DNA from: Xylanibacter caecicola
Lineage (GTDB): Bacteria; Bacteroidota; Bacteroidia; Bacteroidales; Bacteroidaceae
Length of the DNA: 64,000 bases
Assembly: GCF_013166515.1 (NCBI RefSeq)
Contig: NZ_JABKKJ010000003.1
Coordinates: forward strand, 62,001-126,000
Direction of reading: 5' to 3'
Positions 18,330 through 27,696 of the stretch are shown piece by piece. How positions within the stretch are numbered: the stretch's first letter is position 1; each line of letters begins with the position of its first letter. A program made the translations under genes and the position numbers. The notes under the pieces were generated by a model. The model searched no databases. It was not told the DNA's origin and saw only the letters and a list, made by a program, of their open reading frames with translations.

Positions 18330-19121
18330 ATGGGAAAAAGAATAATGAACATGGCTGCACTGTTTCTTTTTTGTCTTCCTGTAATGGTGGAGGCACAGTG
18401 CTCGTATAAGAATACCGCGTTTAAGTCGGGTGAGTTTCTTTCTTATAACCTGTATTATAACTGGAAGTTTGTGTGGGTTAAGGCGGGGACGGCATCCATG
18501 TCCACCGTGGCGAGCCGCTACAAGGGACAGCCTGCATACCGCGCCAGCCTTACAACGCGCGGCAACGGCAAGGTGGATAACATGTTTGTGCTGCGTGACA
18601 CGCTGCTGTGCTACTCGGGACAGGACCTCGTGCCGCTGTACTACCGTAAGGGGGCACGCGAGGGAAAGCGATATACCGTGGACGAGATATGGTATACGTA
18701 CAAGGGAGGGCAGTGTAACCTGCGTCAGCAGCGGCTGCATTCCGACGGGCGCAAGGACGTGCGCAACCATAAGTCGCCGGAGTGTGTCTACGACATGATG
18801 AACATCTTCCTGCGTGCCCGCAGCTTCAGCATAGACGGTTGGAAGCCCGGGCATACGGTGAGCTTTCCCATTGCCGACGGTAACGGCACGGCACCGGCAA
18901 TGCTGAAATATCGCGGGAAGAAGACCGTTAAGGCGGACAACGGCATAAAATACCGCTGCATAGAGCTGTCGTACATAGAGAAGGAGAAGGGAAAATGGAA
19001 GGAGATTGTGCGCTTCTATGTTACTGACGATGCCAACCATGTGCCCGTGCGCCTCGACATGTTCCTGCGCTTCGGCAGTGCCAAGGCTTTTCTTACAAAT
19101 ATGAAGGGGCTGAGGAACTGA
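18330..19121 (+). CDS. DUF3108 domain-containing secreted protein
   Basis: The 263-residue product has a signal peptide ending near VEAQC and the DUF3108 layout: FKSGEFLSYNLYYNWKFVWV followed by KAGTASM near the N-terminus, a central GKRYTVDEIWYTYKGG and VYDMMNIFLRARSF, and a C-terminal RFYVTDDANHVPVRLD. The domain occurs in periplasmic proteins of many Gram-negative bacteria; its function is unknown. The TGA stop lies at the edge of the 49-bp inverted repeat that separates it from the convergent glycosyltransferase gene. Confidence 0.85.
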   Translation: MGKRIMNMAALFLFCLPVMVEAQCSYKNTAFKSGEFLSYNLYYNWKFVWVKAGTASMSTVASRYKGQPAYRASLTTRGNGKVDNMFVLRDTLLCYSGQDLVPLYYRKGAREGKRYTVDEIWYTYKGGQCNLRQQRLHSDGRKDVRNHKSPECVYDMMNIFLRARSFSIDGWKPGHTVSFPIADGNGTAPAMLKYRGKKTVKADNGIKYRCIELSYIEKEKGKWKEIVRFYVTDDANHVPVRLDMFLRFGSAKAFLTNMKGLRN

Positions 19122-19126
19122 GGAAC

Positions 19127-19270
19127 TGAGGAAATGAAGAATGATGAATGAAGAATGAAGAATTTGCTGCCGCCGTTCGTCCTATTGGTCCTATTAGTCT
19201 TAAGCCCTATCAGCCACCCATCGGCGGCAGCAAATTCTTCATTCTTCATTCATCATTCTTCATTTCCTCA
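19127..19270. repeat. Perfect 49-bp inverted repeat (GAATGAAGA type)
   Basis: Arms 19127-19175 and 19222-19270 are exact reverse complements around a 46-nt loop of CCTATTGGTCCTATTAGTC-type words. The inner stem is GAATTTGCTGCCGCCG. It sits between two convergent genes, touching both 3' ends, and supplies the stop codon of the minus-strand gene at 19260. It may serve as a two-way transcript end. One arm alone recurs at 46164-46190. Confidence 0.93.
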
Positions 19271-20273
19271 CCCAGTTGCACATTTTATAATAGTTGCGGC
19301 CTATGGTGTAAAGATACCAGTTGTGCCATGAGAAGTATTTTGAGGCGGGGTTGATGAGAGTCGGTCCTGCCTCTTTCGTATCGCCGATGCCGCGGCATAT
19401 CTCTGCAATGAAGTTGAACATGTTGTACTTGTCGAGGACGAGCTGCTTGCTGACGGCAAGCTCCTGCTGACGTCCGGTGTAGAGGTCGGCGGCAAGCGTG
19501 GCGTCTATAATCTCGGCGGTGCGGTCGAAGTTGCGGATGTCGACGGGCACGAAAGCCCTGTCGGGGAAGAAGTCGCTGATGTTGGTGCAGCCGTGGTATA
19601 TGGGGAATGTGCCGGCAAGATAGCAGTCGGCAAGCTTCTCCGTCCAGTAGTAGTCGCCGGTGGAGTTTTCTATTACTATATGATACTTATATGGCGCCAG
19701 CACCTCCCACTTGTCTGCAAAGCCGCGGTTGCCGCGTCCGTAAATGTCTATCTTGTCACCGTAACGTTCCTTGAGCTTCTCCATGAAACGCAGGCGGTCG
19801 ACATGTCCGCGCGAGAACGCCTTGTTGCTCGATATCACCGATATAAGCTTTGTCTTTTCGGGATTTGCGCGGCGTATGTCCTCATAGTTCATCGGGAAGC
19901 GGTTTGTTCCGTCCTGTTCGAACGTGGCACCGACGAACCATGTCAGTATTGCCTGTGTGTGTATGACGTTGGTTCCCGGTATGGGCTTAATCTGCGGCTG
20001 GCACGCAAGGACGGTGCCGAACTGTGCGCAGAACTTACGGGGATAGCACAATATGCTGTAAGGCTCGCCGGTGAGCAGTATGGTATGGCTGCGCGGCACG
20101 TCGAACAGAGTGGGGACGCGCAGTCCCTTTTCCTTTATCACAACAAAGTCCGGACGGCACGACGTGTCGTTGATGACGAAGCGGAACTCGCCGTCGTCGG
20201 TGATGCCGCCGGTGTTTCTCATCTGGCGGAAGTGCACCAGCGGGTCGCGTGTTATTATCAGTATTGTTTTCAT
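19260..20273 (-). CDS. GT10 (fucosyltransferase-like) glycosyltransferase
   Basis: The 337-residue cytosolic protein carries the alpha-1,3/4-fucosyltransferase signature: YHIVIENSTGDYYWTEKLAD followed by CYLAGTFPIYHG at residues 197-228, including the ENS and TEKL landmarks that contact GDP-sugar in GT10. An SSNK segment near 148 and IDIYGRG near 176 also fit the family. It should add fucose or a related deoxysugar to a surface glycan. It is the last gene of the operon, 8 bp after the preceding glycosyltransferase, and its last codons lie in the 49-bp inverted repeat. The exact sugar is not certain. Confidence 0.87.
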   Translation of the reverse strand: MKTILIITRDPLVHFRQMRNTGGITDDGEFRFVINDTSCRPDFVVIKEKGLRVPTLFDVPRSHTILLTGEPYSILCYPRKFCAQFGTVLACQPQIKPIPGTNVIHTQAILTWFVGATFEQDGTNRFPMNYEDIRRANPEKTKLISVISSNKAFSRGHVDRLRFMEKLKERYGDKIDIYGRGNRGFADKWEVLAPYKYHIVIENSTGDYYWTEKLADCYLAGTFPIYHGCTNISDFFPDRAFVPVDIRNFDRTAEIIDATLAADLYTGRQQELAVSKQLVLDKYNMFNFIAEICRGIGDTKEAGPTLINPASKYFSWHNWYLYTIGRNYYKMCNWVRK

Positions 20274-20281
20274 AAGCTGTC

Positions 20282-21301
20282 TTAATGCTTGTCGGATAGT
20301 CCGAGATATTCCTCAGCCTCGCTGAGCATGGACGTTATGTAATGACCGTTGCCGAGCCTTACGCTCATCTCTGCCGCCGCACGGCGCATTGCGTCATAGC
20401 GTTCGCCGGTGAGCGATGCAAGCATGCCTGCAATGTCTTTCAGGCTGTTTACGGCGATGCCGACATTCTCTTTCGTGATGAACGGCGCCATTGCCGCCTT
20501 GCTCCATACAATGACGGGTATGCCGGCGCGGAGGTAGAACGATGTCTTATGCGGGTCGTTTATCTTGAGATATTCTCCCCATGCCCCGGTGCACTCGTCG
20601 GTGGAGTCGCCGTCCCACACTATTCCGAAGTGAGCCTGTACCTTTGTGATGAAATCTTCCGAGGGCATGAAGCCGTGATAGTGCAGGTTGGGGTTGGAAC
20701 ACTCTTCCGGTGCAAAGCCCTTGCCGTAGAGGTCGAGGGTCCACTCGCGCGTGACGTCGTCGAGCTTATACAGGAAGTCGTTGCGGCGGCGTCCGAGGTT
20801 GCCTGCGTATGCTATGCGCCACGGGTGCGCTGCCGGTAGTGTTGCCTGTGCCGGAGTGTTGTCGGACAGGAAGTCGAATATTTCGAGACACTGTATCCTG
20901 CCCTTAAATCCGTTCTCGATAAGATATTGTTTCATCGTGGGGTTGTGCACGATAAGCACGTCGACGGCAGAAAGCCGGCGGTTCTCCTTCTCCGGCGTGA
21001 GCTTGTGGCGGCGGAACGCACCGAGGTCGTGTATGACGGTGACGACGGCGGCACCCTTGAGATGTGCGAGCAGCGATGCTATCCTGAAGAACTTCTTCAT
21101 GGGATATTGCAAAAAGAGCATGTCGCCGCGGTGCAGGCGGAAGAAGATGGAGCTGACGCTTACCAGCTTTGTCAAGAAACGTGCAACGCCCCCGTTGCCG
21201 AAGTTGATGCGTGTAAGGTTTTTATACCCGAGGCTGCCGGCGATAATCTCAATATCGCGCTTCGCCTTGTTGATGGTTCCTATTTCGATAAAGTATTTCA
21301 T
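20282..21301 (-). CDS. Galactofuranosyltransferase-like glycosyltransferase
   Basis: The ATG at 21301 (MKYFIEIGTINKAKRD) is chosen because upstream in-frame codons lie in repeat DNA. The 339-residue product has a Rossmann GT-B layout: VVTVIHDLGAFRRHK near 115, WRIAYAGNLGRRRNDFLYKL near 185 and KTSFYLRAGIPVIVW in the C-terminal half, as in WbbI-type beta-1,6-galactofuranosyltransferases. A UDP-galactopyranose mutase gene in the same operon makes the matching donor, UDP-galactofuranose. This supports the assignment by context. The substrate glycan is not known. Confidence 0.72.
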   Translation of the reverse strand: MKYFIEIGTINKAKRDIEIIAGSLGYKNLTRINFGNGGVARFLTKLVSVSSIFFRLHRGDMLFLQYPMKKFFRIASLLAHLKGAAVVTVIHDLGAFRRHKLTPEKENRRLSAVDVLIVHNPTMKQYLIENGFKGRIQCLEIFDFLSDNTPAQATLPAAHPWRIAYAGNLGRRRNDFLYKLDDVTREWTLDLYGKGFAPEECSNPNLHYHGFMPSEDFITKVQAHFGIVWDGDSTDECTGAWGEYLKINDPHKTSFYLRAGIPVIVWSKAAMAPFITKENVGIAVNSLKDIAGMLASLTGERYDAMRRAAAEMSVRLGNGHYITSMLSEAEEYLGLSDKH

Positions 21302-21316
21302 ATTGTTATTATTTTT

Positions 21317-21690
21317 TTGGAAGTTAAAGAAGTTATGGGAAGTTAAAGAAGTTAAAAGACAAATGCTTATGTCTTTGGTTTTGCTTGTCATTGTATCTCA
21401 TGTTGTTATTATTGTTTGGAAGATTATTTTGGAAGTTAAAGAAGTTATGGGAAGTTAATGAAGTTAAAGGACAAATGCTTATGTCTTTGGTTTTGCTTGT
21501 CATTGTATCTCATGTTATTATTATTGTTTAGGAGATTATTTTGGAAGTTAAAGAAGTTATGGGAAGTTAATGAAGTTAAAAGACAAATGCTTATGCCTTT
21601 GGTTTTGCTTGTCACGGTATTGTCCTTTAACTTCCCAGCGACCGAAGGGAGCGATAACTTCCCTCATAACTTCTTTAACTTCCAAATAAT
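21317..21690 (-). repeat. Three tandem 112-bp units with a closing inverted arm
   Basis: Units begin at 21317, 21429 and 21541 with TTGGAAGTTAAAGAAGTTAT and run through GACAAATGCTTATG. After the third unit an inverted arm (about 21622-21683) contains CCAGCGACCGAAGGGAGCG and ATAACTTCTTTAACTTCCAA. It fills the 373-bp gap inside the glycan operon, between the kinase-like gene and the galactofuranosyltransferase-like gene. The last codons and TAA of the kinase-like gene are part of the arm. Related to 18138-18302. Confidence 0.9.
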
Positions 21691-22457
21691 CTTCTAAATA
21701 ATCTTCCAATCCCCTTCAATCTCCCCGTGAACTTCTTGCGCCGTGTCCACCGGCGGTCGTGCCTCAGCTTTACGTATACGGCGCGGTCGATGTCCTCTGG
21801 TGTCCAGCCGCATGCCGCGGCATATTTTTCCAATACGTCCATGTACATGTCGTCGGGACGCCACAGCAGCGTGAGGTTCTCCATGCGTTCCGCCTTGGGC
21901 ACCGGCTTGCCGTCGTAGAAGGTCATGCGGTTGATGTCTATGAGCTGAAACCTGTAGCCGTTGCCGTCGCGGCGGTAGAGCGTGTTTGTGGAGTTGAGGT
22001 CGCGGTGCAGTATGCCGCTTTGGTGAAGCGATGCCACAAAGCGGGCATATTCTGCAGCAAGACGTGCATTGTACGGCTCCTTTTCGATAAGCTCGTCGCG
22101 TACCGGTCTCATGTCGGTATACTCACATATATAGTAAACCTGCCTTATCATACCGCCCCTTATATCCTCGATATACGCTATCGGTGCAGGAGTGTCGAAG
22201 CCCCGGGCACGTATGGCGGCAGCATTCTCGAAAGCCCGCCGCGCCTTGTCCTTGCGGAAGAACGTATATATCGCCTGCTTGACGATGTCGTGCCGCTTGA
22301 AACGCTTTGCCACAAGGCAGACATCGCCGTGGCGGAAAAGGCGCACCTCGTTGCGGCCGGAAAAGAGCAGCGTGCCCTCGCCGCGGTCAAAGAGCAGGGG
22401 AACGGAGGCTATGAAGCCGCGTATGTGTTCGTAATCGGGACTGACGGTTGTTCTCAT
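21675..22457 (-). CDS. WaaP/InaA-type lipopolysaccharide kinase family protein
   Basis: The 260-residue protein has a small protein-kinase fold: candidate Lys51 in VAKRF, the catalytic loop HRDLNSTN at 151-158 and LIDINR at 172-177 in place of DFG. These match the lipopolysaccharide kinase (Kdo/WaaP) family, which phosphorylates core sugars on lipid A-linked glycans at the inner membrane. It overlaps the upstream acyltransferase gene by 4 bp. The C-terminus is arginine-rich (RWTRRKKFTGRLKGIGRLFRR). The final nine codons and the stop lie in repeat sequence, suggesting the original end was rewritten by the repeat. Confidence 0.85.
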   Translation of the reverse strand: MRTTVSPDYEHIRGFIASVPLLFDRGEGTLLFSGRNEVRLFRHGDVCLVAKRFKRHDIVKQAIYTFFRKDKARRAFENAAAIRARGFDTPAPIAYIEDIRGGMIRQVYYICEYTDMRPVRDELIEKEPYNARLAAEYARFVASLHQSGILHRDLNSTNTLYRRDGNGYRFQLIDINRMTFYDGKPVPKAERMENLTLLWRPDDMYMDVLEKYAAACGWTPEDIDRAVYVKLRHDRRWTRRKKFTGRLKGIGRLFRRLFGS

Positions 22458-23476
22458 AGCCTAATGTTTTGCGCCCTCCTGCCAAAGACAATGGGGAAAT
22501 ATCGTTTCAGTATCATTATTATTGGCACGAAGGCAAGCGTTGCCGCCAAGGAAAGGGCGAACGTAAGAATCACTTCCTGCCAAGTAGGGGGGGCGAGCTT
22601 GCTTATGAGCTTCATCACCGGATGAAGAAATTCGCGGTGGAACTCGAGTATGACAATGGAGCCGGCAGATATGACGGAGACAACGGAAAGCCTGACCTTA
22701 TCGAGAAGAACCGATAATATCAGTATGGCAAGACTGCCCGTGACGGCACCCGTGATAAAGACAGCGAGGCTGTTGCCGTATTGCCCCATGAACATGGAAG
22801 CCTCTCCGTTGTATATTCCTATAATATATGTTGCCGCCGCAAGAGCTGCAACCATGCACCAGCGTGTTGCCGTAGAGGTGCGCCGCATGTTGCCGACGAA
22901 GGTGTTGAACGGCTCTTTAAGCACCGACGAACCGAGGTTGCCGAGCATGAAGAACGGCAGGGCGAGCATTGCATCGGCAACGCCCCATGCCATCTCAACA
23001 TGAAAATAATTGTAGGCAACGGCACCGCAGAGCGACAGTACGCACACGGCAAGCATGCTCCTGTTCCCGCGTACAAAGACCTGGAATATAAGCTTTATGA
23101 CAATGAGGGCATAGACAAACCACAGGTTGCCGCAGCCAGACGCCCCGTTGATGGAGTGGAAACCGAAGGTAACGCCGAACAGCGACCATGCCCAAAGTCC
23201 GTCGTCGAGGTGTTTGAGGATAAATCCGGCAACCTTTATAAGGCTCAGGATGAAATACGGGATGACGAGATTGTGCAGGCACTTGTCCCAGCATACAGCC
23301 ATGGAAGTCTCACGGCGTGTGAGATAGCCGGAGATGATGAAGAACAGCGGTACGTTGAAGGCATACAGAAACTCGCTTACCCCGCCGTCGGGAAAGCAAT
23401 GCCCCCATACAATCATAAGCATTCCGACGGCTTTCATCCAGTCTATCCAGTTCTTACGCTCTTTTATGTTTGTCAT
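22454..23476 (-). CDS. Membrane acyltransferase (acyltransferase family 3)
   Basis: ATG at 23476 gives 340 residues beginning MTNIKERKNWIDWMKAVGM. His26 in MIVWGHCFPD and NVPLFFIISGYLTRR at 41-55 are the hallmark residues of the family. About ten transmembrane segments follow. It probably O-acetylates the surface glycan made by this operon. Upstream in-frame ATGs at 23515 would overlap the preceding gene and are less likely. It is separate from and only distantly similar to the acyltransferase encoded at 416-1390. Confidence 0.85.
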   Translation of the reverse strand: MTNIKERKNWIDWMKAVGMLMIVWGHCFPDGGVSEFLYAFNVPLFFIISGYLTRRETSMAVCWDKCLHNLVIPYFILSLIKVAGFILKHLDDGLWAWSLFGVTFGFHSINGASGCGNLWFVYALIVIKLIFQVFVRGNRSMLAVCVLSLCGAVAYNYFHVEMAWGVADAMLALPFFMLGNLGSSVLKEPFNTFVGNMRRTSTATRWCMVAALAAATYIIGIYNGEASMFMGQYGNSLAVFITGAVTGSLAILILSVLLDKVRLSVVSVISAGSIVILEFHREFLHPVMKLISKLAPPTWQEVILTFALSLAATLAFVPIIMILKRYFPIVFGRRAQNIRL

Positions 23477-23511
23477 AATCGTCTTTTCTTTAATAAAAGG
23501 TTTGTATTGCA

Positions 23512-24666
23512 TCACAGGAGATTACGCCAGATGTCCATTACCCTTTCCACTACGGGTGCCATGTCGTAGTACTTGTATTCGGCAAGCCTTCCGCCGAATA
23601 TCACGTCAGGCTCGTTGTCCGCCAGTGCCTTGTATTGCAGATACAGTGAGTTGTTGCGCTCGTTGTTCACCGGATAGAAAGGTTCCATTCCCTCCGTCCA
23701 TTCCGTGCTGTATTCGCGGCTTATGACGGTCTTGGGAAGCTGGTATACGGCTTCGCCGAACATCTCGAAGTGCTTGTGTTCTATGATTCTTGTATAGGGC
23801 ACCTCGCGCTCGGTGTAGTTTACGACGGCGTTCCCCTGATAGTTGGGAACGTCCAGCGTTTCATGTTCAAAGCGCACCGTGCGGTATTCGAGGTTGCCGT
23901 AGCAATAGTTGAAATACTGGTCAATCTTGCCCGTGAAGACCAGCTTGTCGGCAAGATTACGCCAGTTTTCTATGTTGGGACCGGGTGATGTCCTGTTGAA
24001 AAAGTCCATGCGCGTAATGGTGTCGGCACCCCATAGAAGTTTGGAAATAAGCCGGTTGTATCCACCTATGGGTATTCCCTGATACGAATCGTTGAAGTAG
24101 TTGTTGTCAAAGACAAAGCATACGGGCAGGCGCCTTATTATCTGTGCCGGAAGTTCGGTGCATTTCCGTCCCCACTGCTTCTCGGTATATCCCTTGATGA
24201 GACGTTCGTATATGTCGCGCCCCACGAGCATGAGAGCCTGCTCTTCGAGGTTGCGCGGCGGACAACCGGCGGAGAGACCCAGCTCGAGGGATATCTCCCG
24301 GCGCTGTTCCTCTATCTTGCGGCGTGCCTCTACGGGAGTTGTGACGCCCCACATGCGGTAGAACGTGTTCATGTTGAAAGGCAGGTTGTATAGCTCTCCC
24401 TTGTAGTTTGCCACGGGAGAGTTTGTGTAGCGGTTGAACTCGGCGAGCGAGTTGACAAACTGCCACACCTCCTTGTTGTTGGTATGGAAGATGTGCGCGC
24501 CGTATTTGTGGACGTTGATGCCCTCTATCTCTTCGCAGTAGACGTTTCCGCCAAGGTGGTGGCGCTTGTCGATGACAATGCAGCTCTTGCCGTTCTTGTG
24601 GGCGAAATGGGCGAACGTGGCGCCGAACAGTCCGCTGCCGACTATAACGTAATCGTAATGTTTCAT
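23512..24666 (-). CDS. glf: UDP-galactopyranose mutase
   Basis: The 384-residue flavoenzyme interconverts UDP-galactopyranose and UDP-galactofuranose. The N-terminal FAD-binding motif VIVGSGLFGATFA (residues 7-19), GGNVYCEE, KYGAHIFHT and the family segment YTEKQWGRKCTEL are all present. Length is as expected for bacterial Glf. It provides the donor for the galactofuranosyltransferase-like enzyme two genes downstream, indicating a galactofuranose-containing surface glycan. Confidence 0.95.
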   Translation of the reverse strand: MKHYDYVIVGSGLFGATFAHFAHKNGKSCIVIDKRHHLGGNVYCEEIEGINVHKYGAHIFHTNNKEVWQFVNSLAEFNRYTNSPVANYKGELYNLPFNMNTFYRMWGVTTPVEARRKIEEQRREISLELGLSAGCPPRNLEEQALMLVGRDIYERLIKGYTEKQWGRKCTELPAQIIRRLPVCFVFDNNYFNDSYQGIPIGGYNRLISKLLWGADTITRMDFFNRTSPGPNIENWRNLADKLVFTGKIDQYFNYCYGNLEYRTVRFEHETLDVPNYQGNAVVNYTEREVPYTRIIEHKHFEMFGEAVYQLPKTVISREYSTEWTEGMEPFYPVNNERNNSLYLQYKALADNEPDVIFGGRLAEYKYYDMAPVVERVMDIWRNLL

Positions 24667-24725
24667 AGCTTTTCTTTACCGTAATGTCTCATGATGCCCT
24701 TTGCCGCGGGTGTAGTGGCAGTGAC

Positions 24726-25667
24726 TTATGTTCTTATCTTTATCTCGCCCCGTGCCACACGGCTGTCGTACTCTTCGTGAGTACGCTTCCAGCGGTTGTG
24801 TGTCCAGAGGTAGCACGACGGGTCGCGGCGTACCGACTGTTCGAGCATTCTGAAAAAGGTTCTTGTTATTTCGTATTTCGAAAGACTGTCAGGTTCCTTG
24901 GTGATAAGTCTGAACGTGCAGACGTAATGACCGCGGCGTGTGCGCTCCATATCCACATAGAACACGGCGTCGTTCATTTTCTTCATTATCCGCTCTCCCC
25001 CTGTGAACACCGGCGTGTCGTGGTTGAGGAAGTCGAGCCACAGGTGTATGTTCTCCCACTTCGGCACCTGGTCGGATATGTATCCGAAAAGAGAGTGGCG
25101 CTGTTCCTGCCTGTATCTTAGAAGATAGCGTAGAATTTCGTTCTTGGGGATACATACTCCGCCAAGATGGCTGCGGAGCGAGATGAAGAGACGGTTGAAG
25201 ACATCGCTGTAAAGAGGATGATATATAAGTCCGGAAACGGCATCCTTGTGCCGTGTGTAGGCAATGCCTACGCCGGAGAGCCACTCCCAGTTGCAGTAGT
25301 GTCCGAGGATTGCCGCGCACGACTGCCCTTTGTCGAAGCATTGTTCCAGTTCCTCCACGTTGCGGAACTCTATGTGGCGGCTCATCTGCTGAGGCGAAAT
25401 GGAGAGAAGTTTTATCGTCTCTACGAAATAGTCGCAGAACCAGTGGTAGAAGCGGCGCTCTATACAGGCAAGCTCTTTGCTGCTTTTTTCCGGAAACGAC
25501 GTTGCAATATTCTTCCTGACAACCTTCTTGCGGTAGCCTACGAGCATGTATATAAGGATATACATAAAATCGGAGATGATATACAAGGCACGGAAAGGCA
25601 GCAGTGACAGCGCGTAGAACATGATGTATGTCACGCCGTAAAGAATATTGTTCAGTACTTTCTTCAT
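24726..25667 (-). CDS. LpxL/HtrB-like lipid acyltransferase
   Basis: The 313-residue protein has an N-terminal membrane segment and the HX4E catalytic motif of lysophospholipid/lipid A acyltransferases: GHYCNWEW with His123 and Glu128. Further landmarks are the RKNIATSFPE start and VFTGGERIMKKMNDAVFYVD. It would transfer an acyl chain to lipid A or a related lipid at the inner membrane. It lies between an MsbA-like exporter and glf, which fits lipid-linked glycan assembly. Confidence 0.88.
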   Translation of the reverse strand: MKKVLNNILYGVTYIMFYALSLLPFRALYIISDFMYILIYMLVGYRKKVVRKNIATSFPEKSSKELACIERRFYHWFCDYFVETIKLLSISPQQMSRHIEFRNVEELEQCFDKGQSCAAILGHYCNWEWLSGVGIAYTRHKDAVSGLIYHPLYSDVFNRLFISLRSHLGGVCIPKNEILRYLLRYRQEQRHSLFGYISDQVPKWENIHLWLDFLNHDTPVFTGGERIMKKMNDAVFYVDMERTRRGHYVCTFRLITKEPDSLSKYEITRTFFRMLEQSVRRDPSCYLWTHNRWKRTHEEYDSRVARGEIKIRT

Positions 25668-25732
25668 TCCCTGTTATATATTTATTCAAGTTTACGGAGC
25701 ATTCCGGGATGCGGGGCGGTTCCGTGTTCCGT

Positions 25733-27562
25733 TTAAACCTGCTGCATGTCGTGCAGCTTGTGATAATATCCGTTGCGTGCAAGCAGCTCGTCGTGTGAGC
25801 CGCGCTCGACAATCTGTCCCTCGTGGAGCACGCATATCTCGTCGGCATTCTTTATTGTTGAAAGCCTGTGGGCTATGGCAACGGTGGTGCGCGTCTTCAT
25901 CAGTTTCTCGAGAGCATCCTGAACAAGGCGCTCGCTCTCGGTGTCGAGTGCCGACGTTGCCTCGTCGAGAATAAGTATCGGCGGGTTCTTCAGTATCGCC
26001 CGTGCAATGCTTATTCTCTGCCTCTGTCCGCCCGACAGACGCCCGCCGCGGTCGCCGATGTTCGTGTCGTAGCCGTTTTCAGACGCCATGATGAATTCGT
26101 GGGCATTGGCTATTTTCGCAGCTGCCTCCACCTCCTCACGGGTTGCGCTGTCCACGCCGAATGATATGTTGTTGAAGAACGTGTCGTTGAACAGTATCGC
26201 CTCCTGGTTGACATTGCCGATGAGCGACCGCAAGTCGTGTATGCCCATGTCCTTTACGTTGACACCGTCGATGAGCACCTCGCCCTCCTGCACGTCGTAA
26301 TAGCGCGGGATAAGGTCCACCAGCGTGGACTTTCCTCCTCCGCTCTGCCCTACAAGTGCAACGGTCTTACCTTTCTCCACAGTAAGGTTGATGTTGCGGA
26401 GTATCCATTTCTCCGCATAGCGGAAGGACACGTTGCGGAATTCTATCTTGCTGTTGAAGCCTGTGGATGCGGCAGGTACGGCAGGCTCCTTGATGTCGTT
26501 CTCCGCCATGAGGATTTTGTCCACGCGCTCCATGGACGCCAGTCCCTTGGGTATGTTGTAGCCAGCCTTTGAGAACTCTTTGAGCGGGTTGATGATGCTG
26601 TATAATATAATAAGGTAGTAGATAAATGTAGGTCCGCTCAATGTCATGTTGTTCAGCACCAGCACGCCGCCGAACCAAAGCACTATGACGATGAGCACTG
26701 TGCCGAGGAACTCGCTCATCGGGTGCGCCATTTGCTGGCGGGTGTTCACCTTCAGGATATTGTCGCGGTATTCGCTGTTTATCTTGTCGAAGCGTGTGTT
26801 CATCTTCTCTTCGGCACAGAAAGCCTTGATGATGCGCAGTCCGCCGAGCGTCTCTTCCACCTGACTCATCGTGTCGCTCCACAGAGCCTGTGCCTTTATG
26901 GATTTCTGCTTGAGCTTTCTTCCCACAAATCCCATGAACCAGCCCATGAGGGGGACAATGAGAAGTGTGAAGAGCGTCAGCTGCCAGCTTATGACGAGCA
27001 GCGTTGCAAAATATGCTATTATGAGTATCGGGTTCTTGAAAAGCATGTCGAGCGAGTTCATTATCGAGCTTTCAATTTCCTGCACGTCACCGCTCATGCG
27101 GGCAATGATGTCTCCCTTACGCTCTTCCGAGAAGAAGCCGAGCGGCAATGATGTTATCTTGCGGTAAAGCTGGTTGCGTATGTCGCGGACGACACCTGTG
27201 CGTATGGGGATGATTGTTGCCGAAGAAAGAAAATATGCGCCCGTCTTGAGGAATGTCATAAACGCAAGGAACAGTCCGATGACAAGCAGGGTGGTCGTCG
27301 CCCCCATTTCCCCTACAAGCTGGTGGACATAATAGTTGGCGTTGTTTGCAAGTATTTCCTTAAAGTCTCCGCTGTCCCATTCGAGCCAGACAACGTTTTC
27401 CGTTGCACGCTCGGTGCGGAAAAGAATTTGCAGGATAGGGATGATGGCTGCGAACGAGAAAATGTTCAGCACCGCCGACAATATGTTGAAAACCACCGTA
27501 AGTACCAGATATTTCTTATATGGAGGTACAAAGCGGTATAAGACATGCAGGAATTCTTTCAT
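25733..27562 (-). CDS. MsbA-like ABC exporter (fused permease and ATPase)
   Basis: The 609-residue protein has six predicted transmembrane helices in the first 330 residues and one nucleotide-binding domain with Walker A (GQSGGGKST), signature (LSGGQRQR), Walker B (ILILDEATSALD) and a His switch (AIAHRLSTI). This is the half-transporter form that flips lipid A or lipid-linked sugars and acts as a homodimer. It is the first gene of the surface-glycan operon, behind its own promoter. Substrate is inferred from the neighbouring genes. Confidence 0.93.
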   Translation of the reverse strand: MKEFLHVLYRFVPPYKKYLVLTVVFNILSAVLNIFSFAAIIPILQILFRTERATENVVWLEWDSGDFKEILANNANYYVHQLVGEMGATTTLLVIGLFLAFMTFLKTGAYFLSSATIIPIRTGVVRDIRNQLYRKITSLPLGFFSEERKGDIIARMSGDVQEIESSIMNSLDMLFKNPILIIAYFATLLVISWQLTLFTLLIVPLMGWFMGFVGRKLKQKSIKAQALWSDTMSQVEETLGGLRIIKAFCAEEKMNTRFDKINSEYRDNILKVNTRQQMAHPMSEFLGTVLIVIVLWFGGVLVLNNMTLSGPTFIYYLIILYSIINPLKEFSKAGYNIPKGLASMERVDKILMAENDIKEPAVPAASTGFNSKIEFRNVSFRYAEKWILRNINLTVEKGKTVALVGQSGGGKSTLVDLIPRYYDVQEGEVLIDGVNVKDMGIHDLRSLIGNVNQEAILFNDTFFNNISFGVDSATREEVEAAAKIANAHEFIMASENGYDTNIGDRGGRLSGGQRQRISIARAILKNPPILILDEATSALDTESERLVQDALEKLMKTRTTVAIAHRLSTIKNADEICVLHEGQIVERGSHDELLARNGYYHKLHDMQQV

Positions 27563-27638
27563 ATAAAAGAAATTAATTATTTGCGGACCGGACCGTGCCT
27601 ATTGTGCAAAAGGGCGTGTCCGGCACCGTTTATATCTG

Positions 27639-27669
27639 CAAATATAAGCTAAATAAACAAGAACACCAA
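27639..27669 (-). promoter_or_regulatory. Promoter of the surface-glycan operon
   Basis: On the minus strand, TATATTTG (27646-27639) is preceded by TTGG (27669-27666) with a 19-bp spacer. The leader to the ATG at 27562 is about 70 nt. Confidence 0.65.
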
Positions 27670-27696
27670 TGGTATGCGTATATTTTTACGGAGTTG

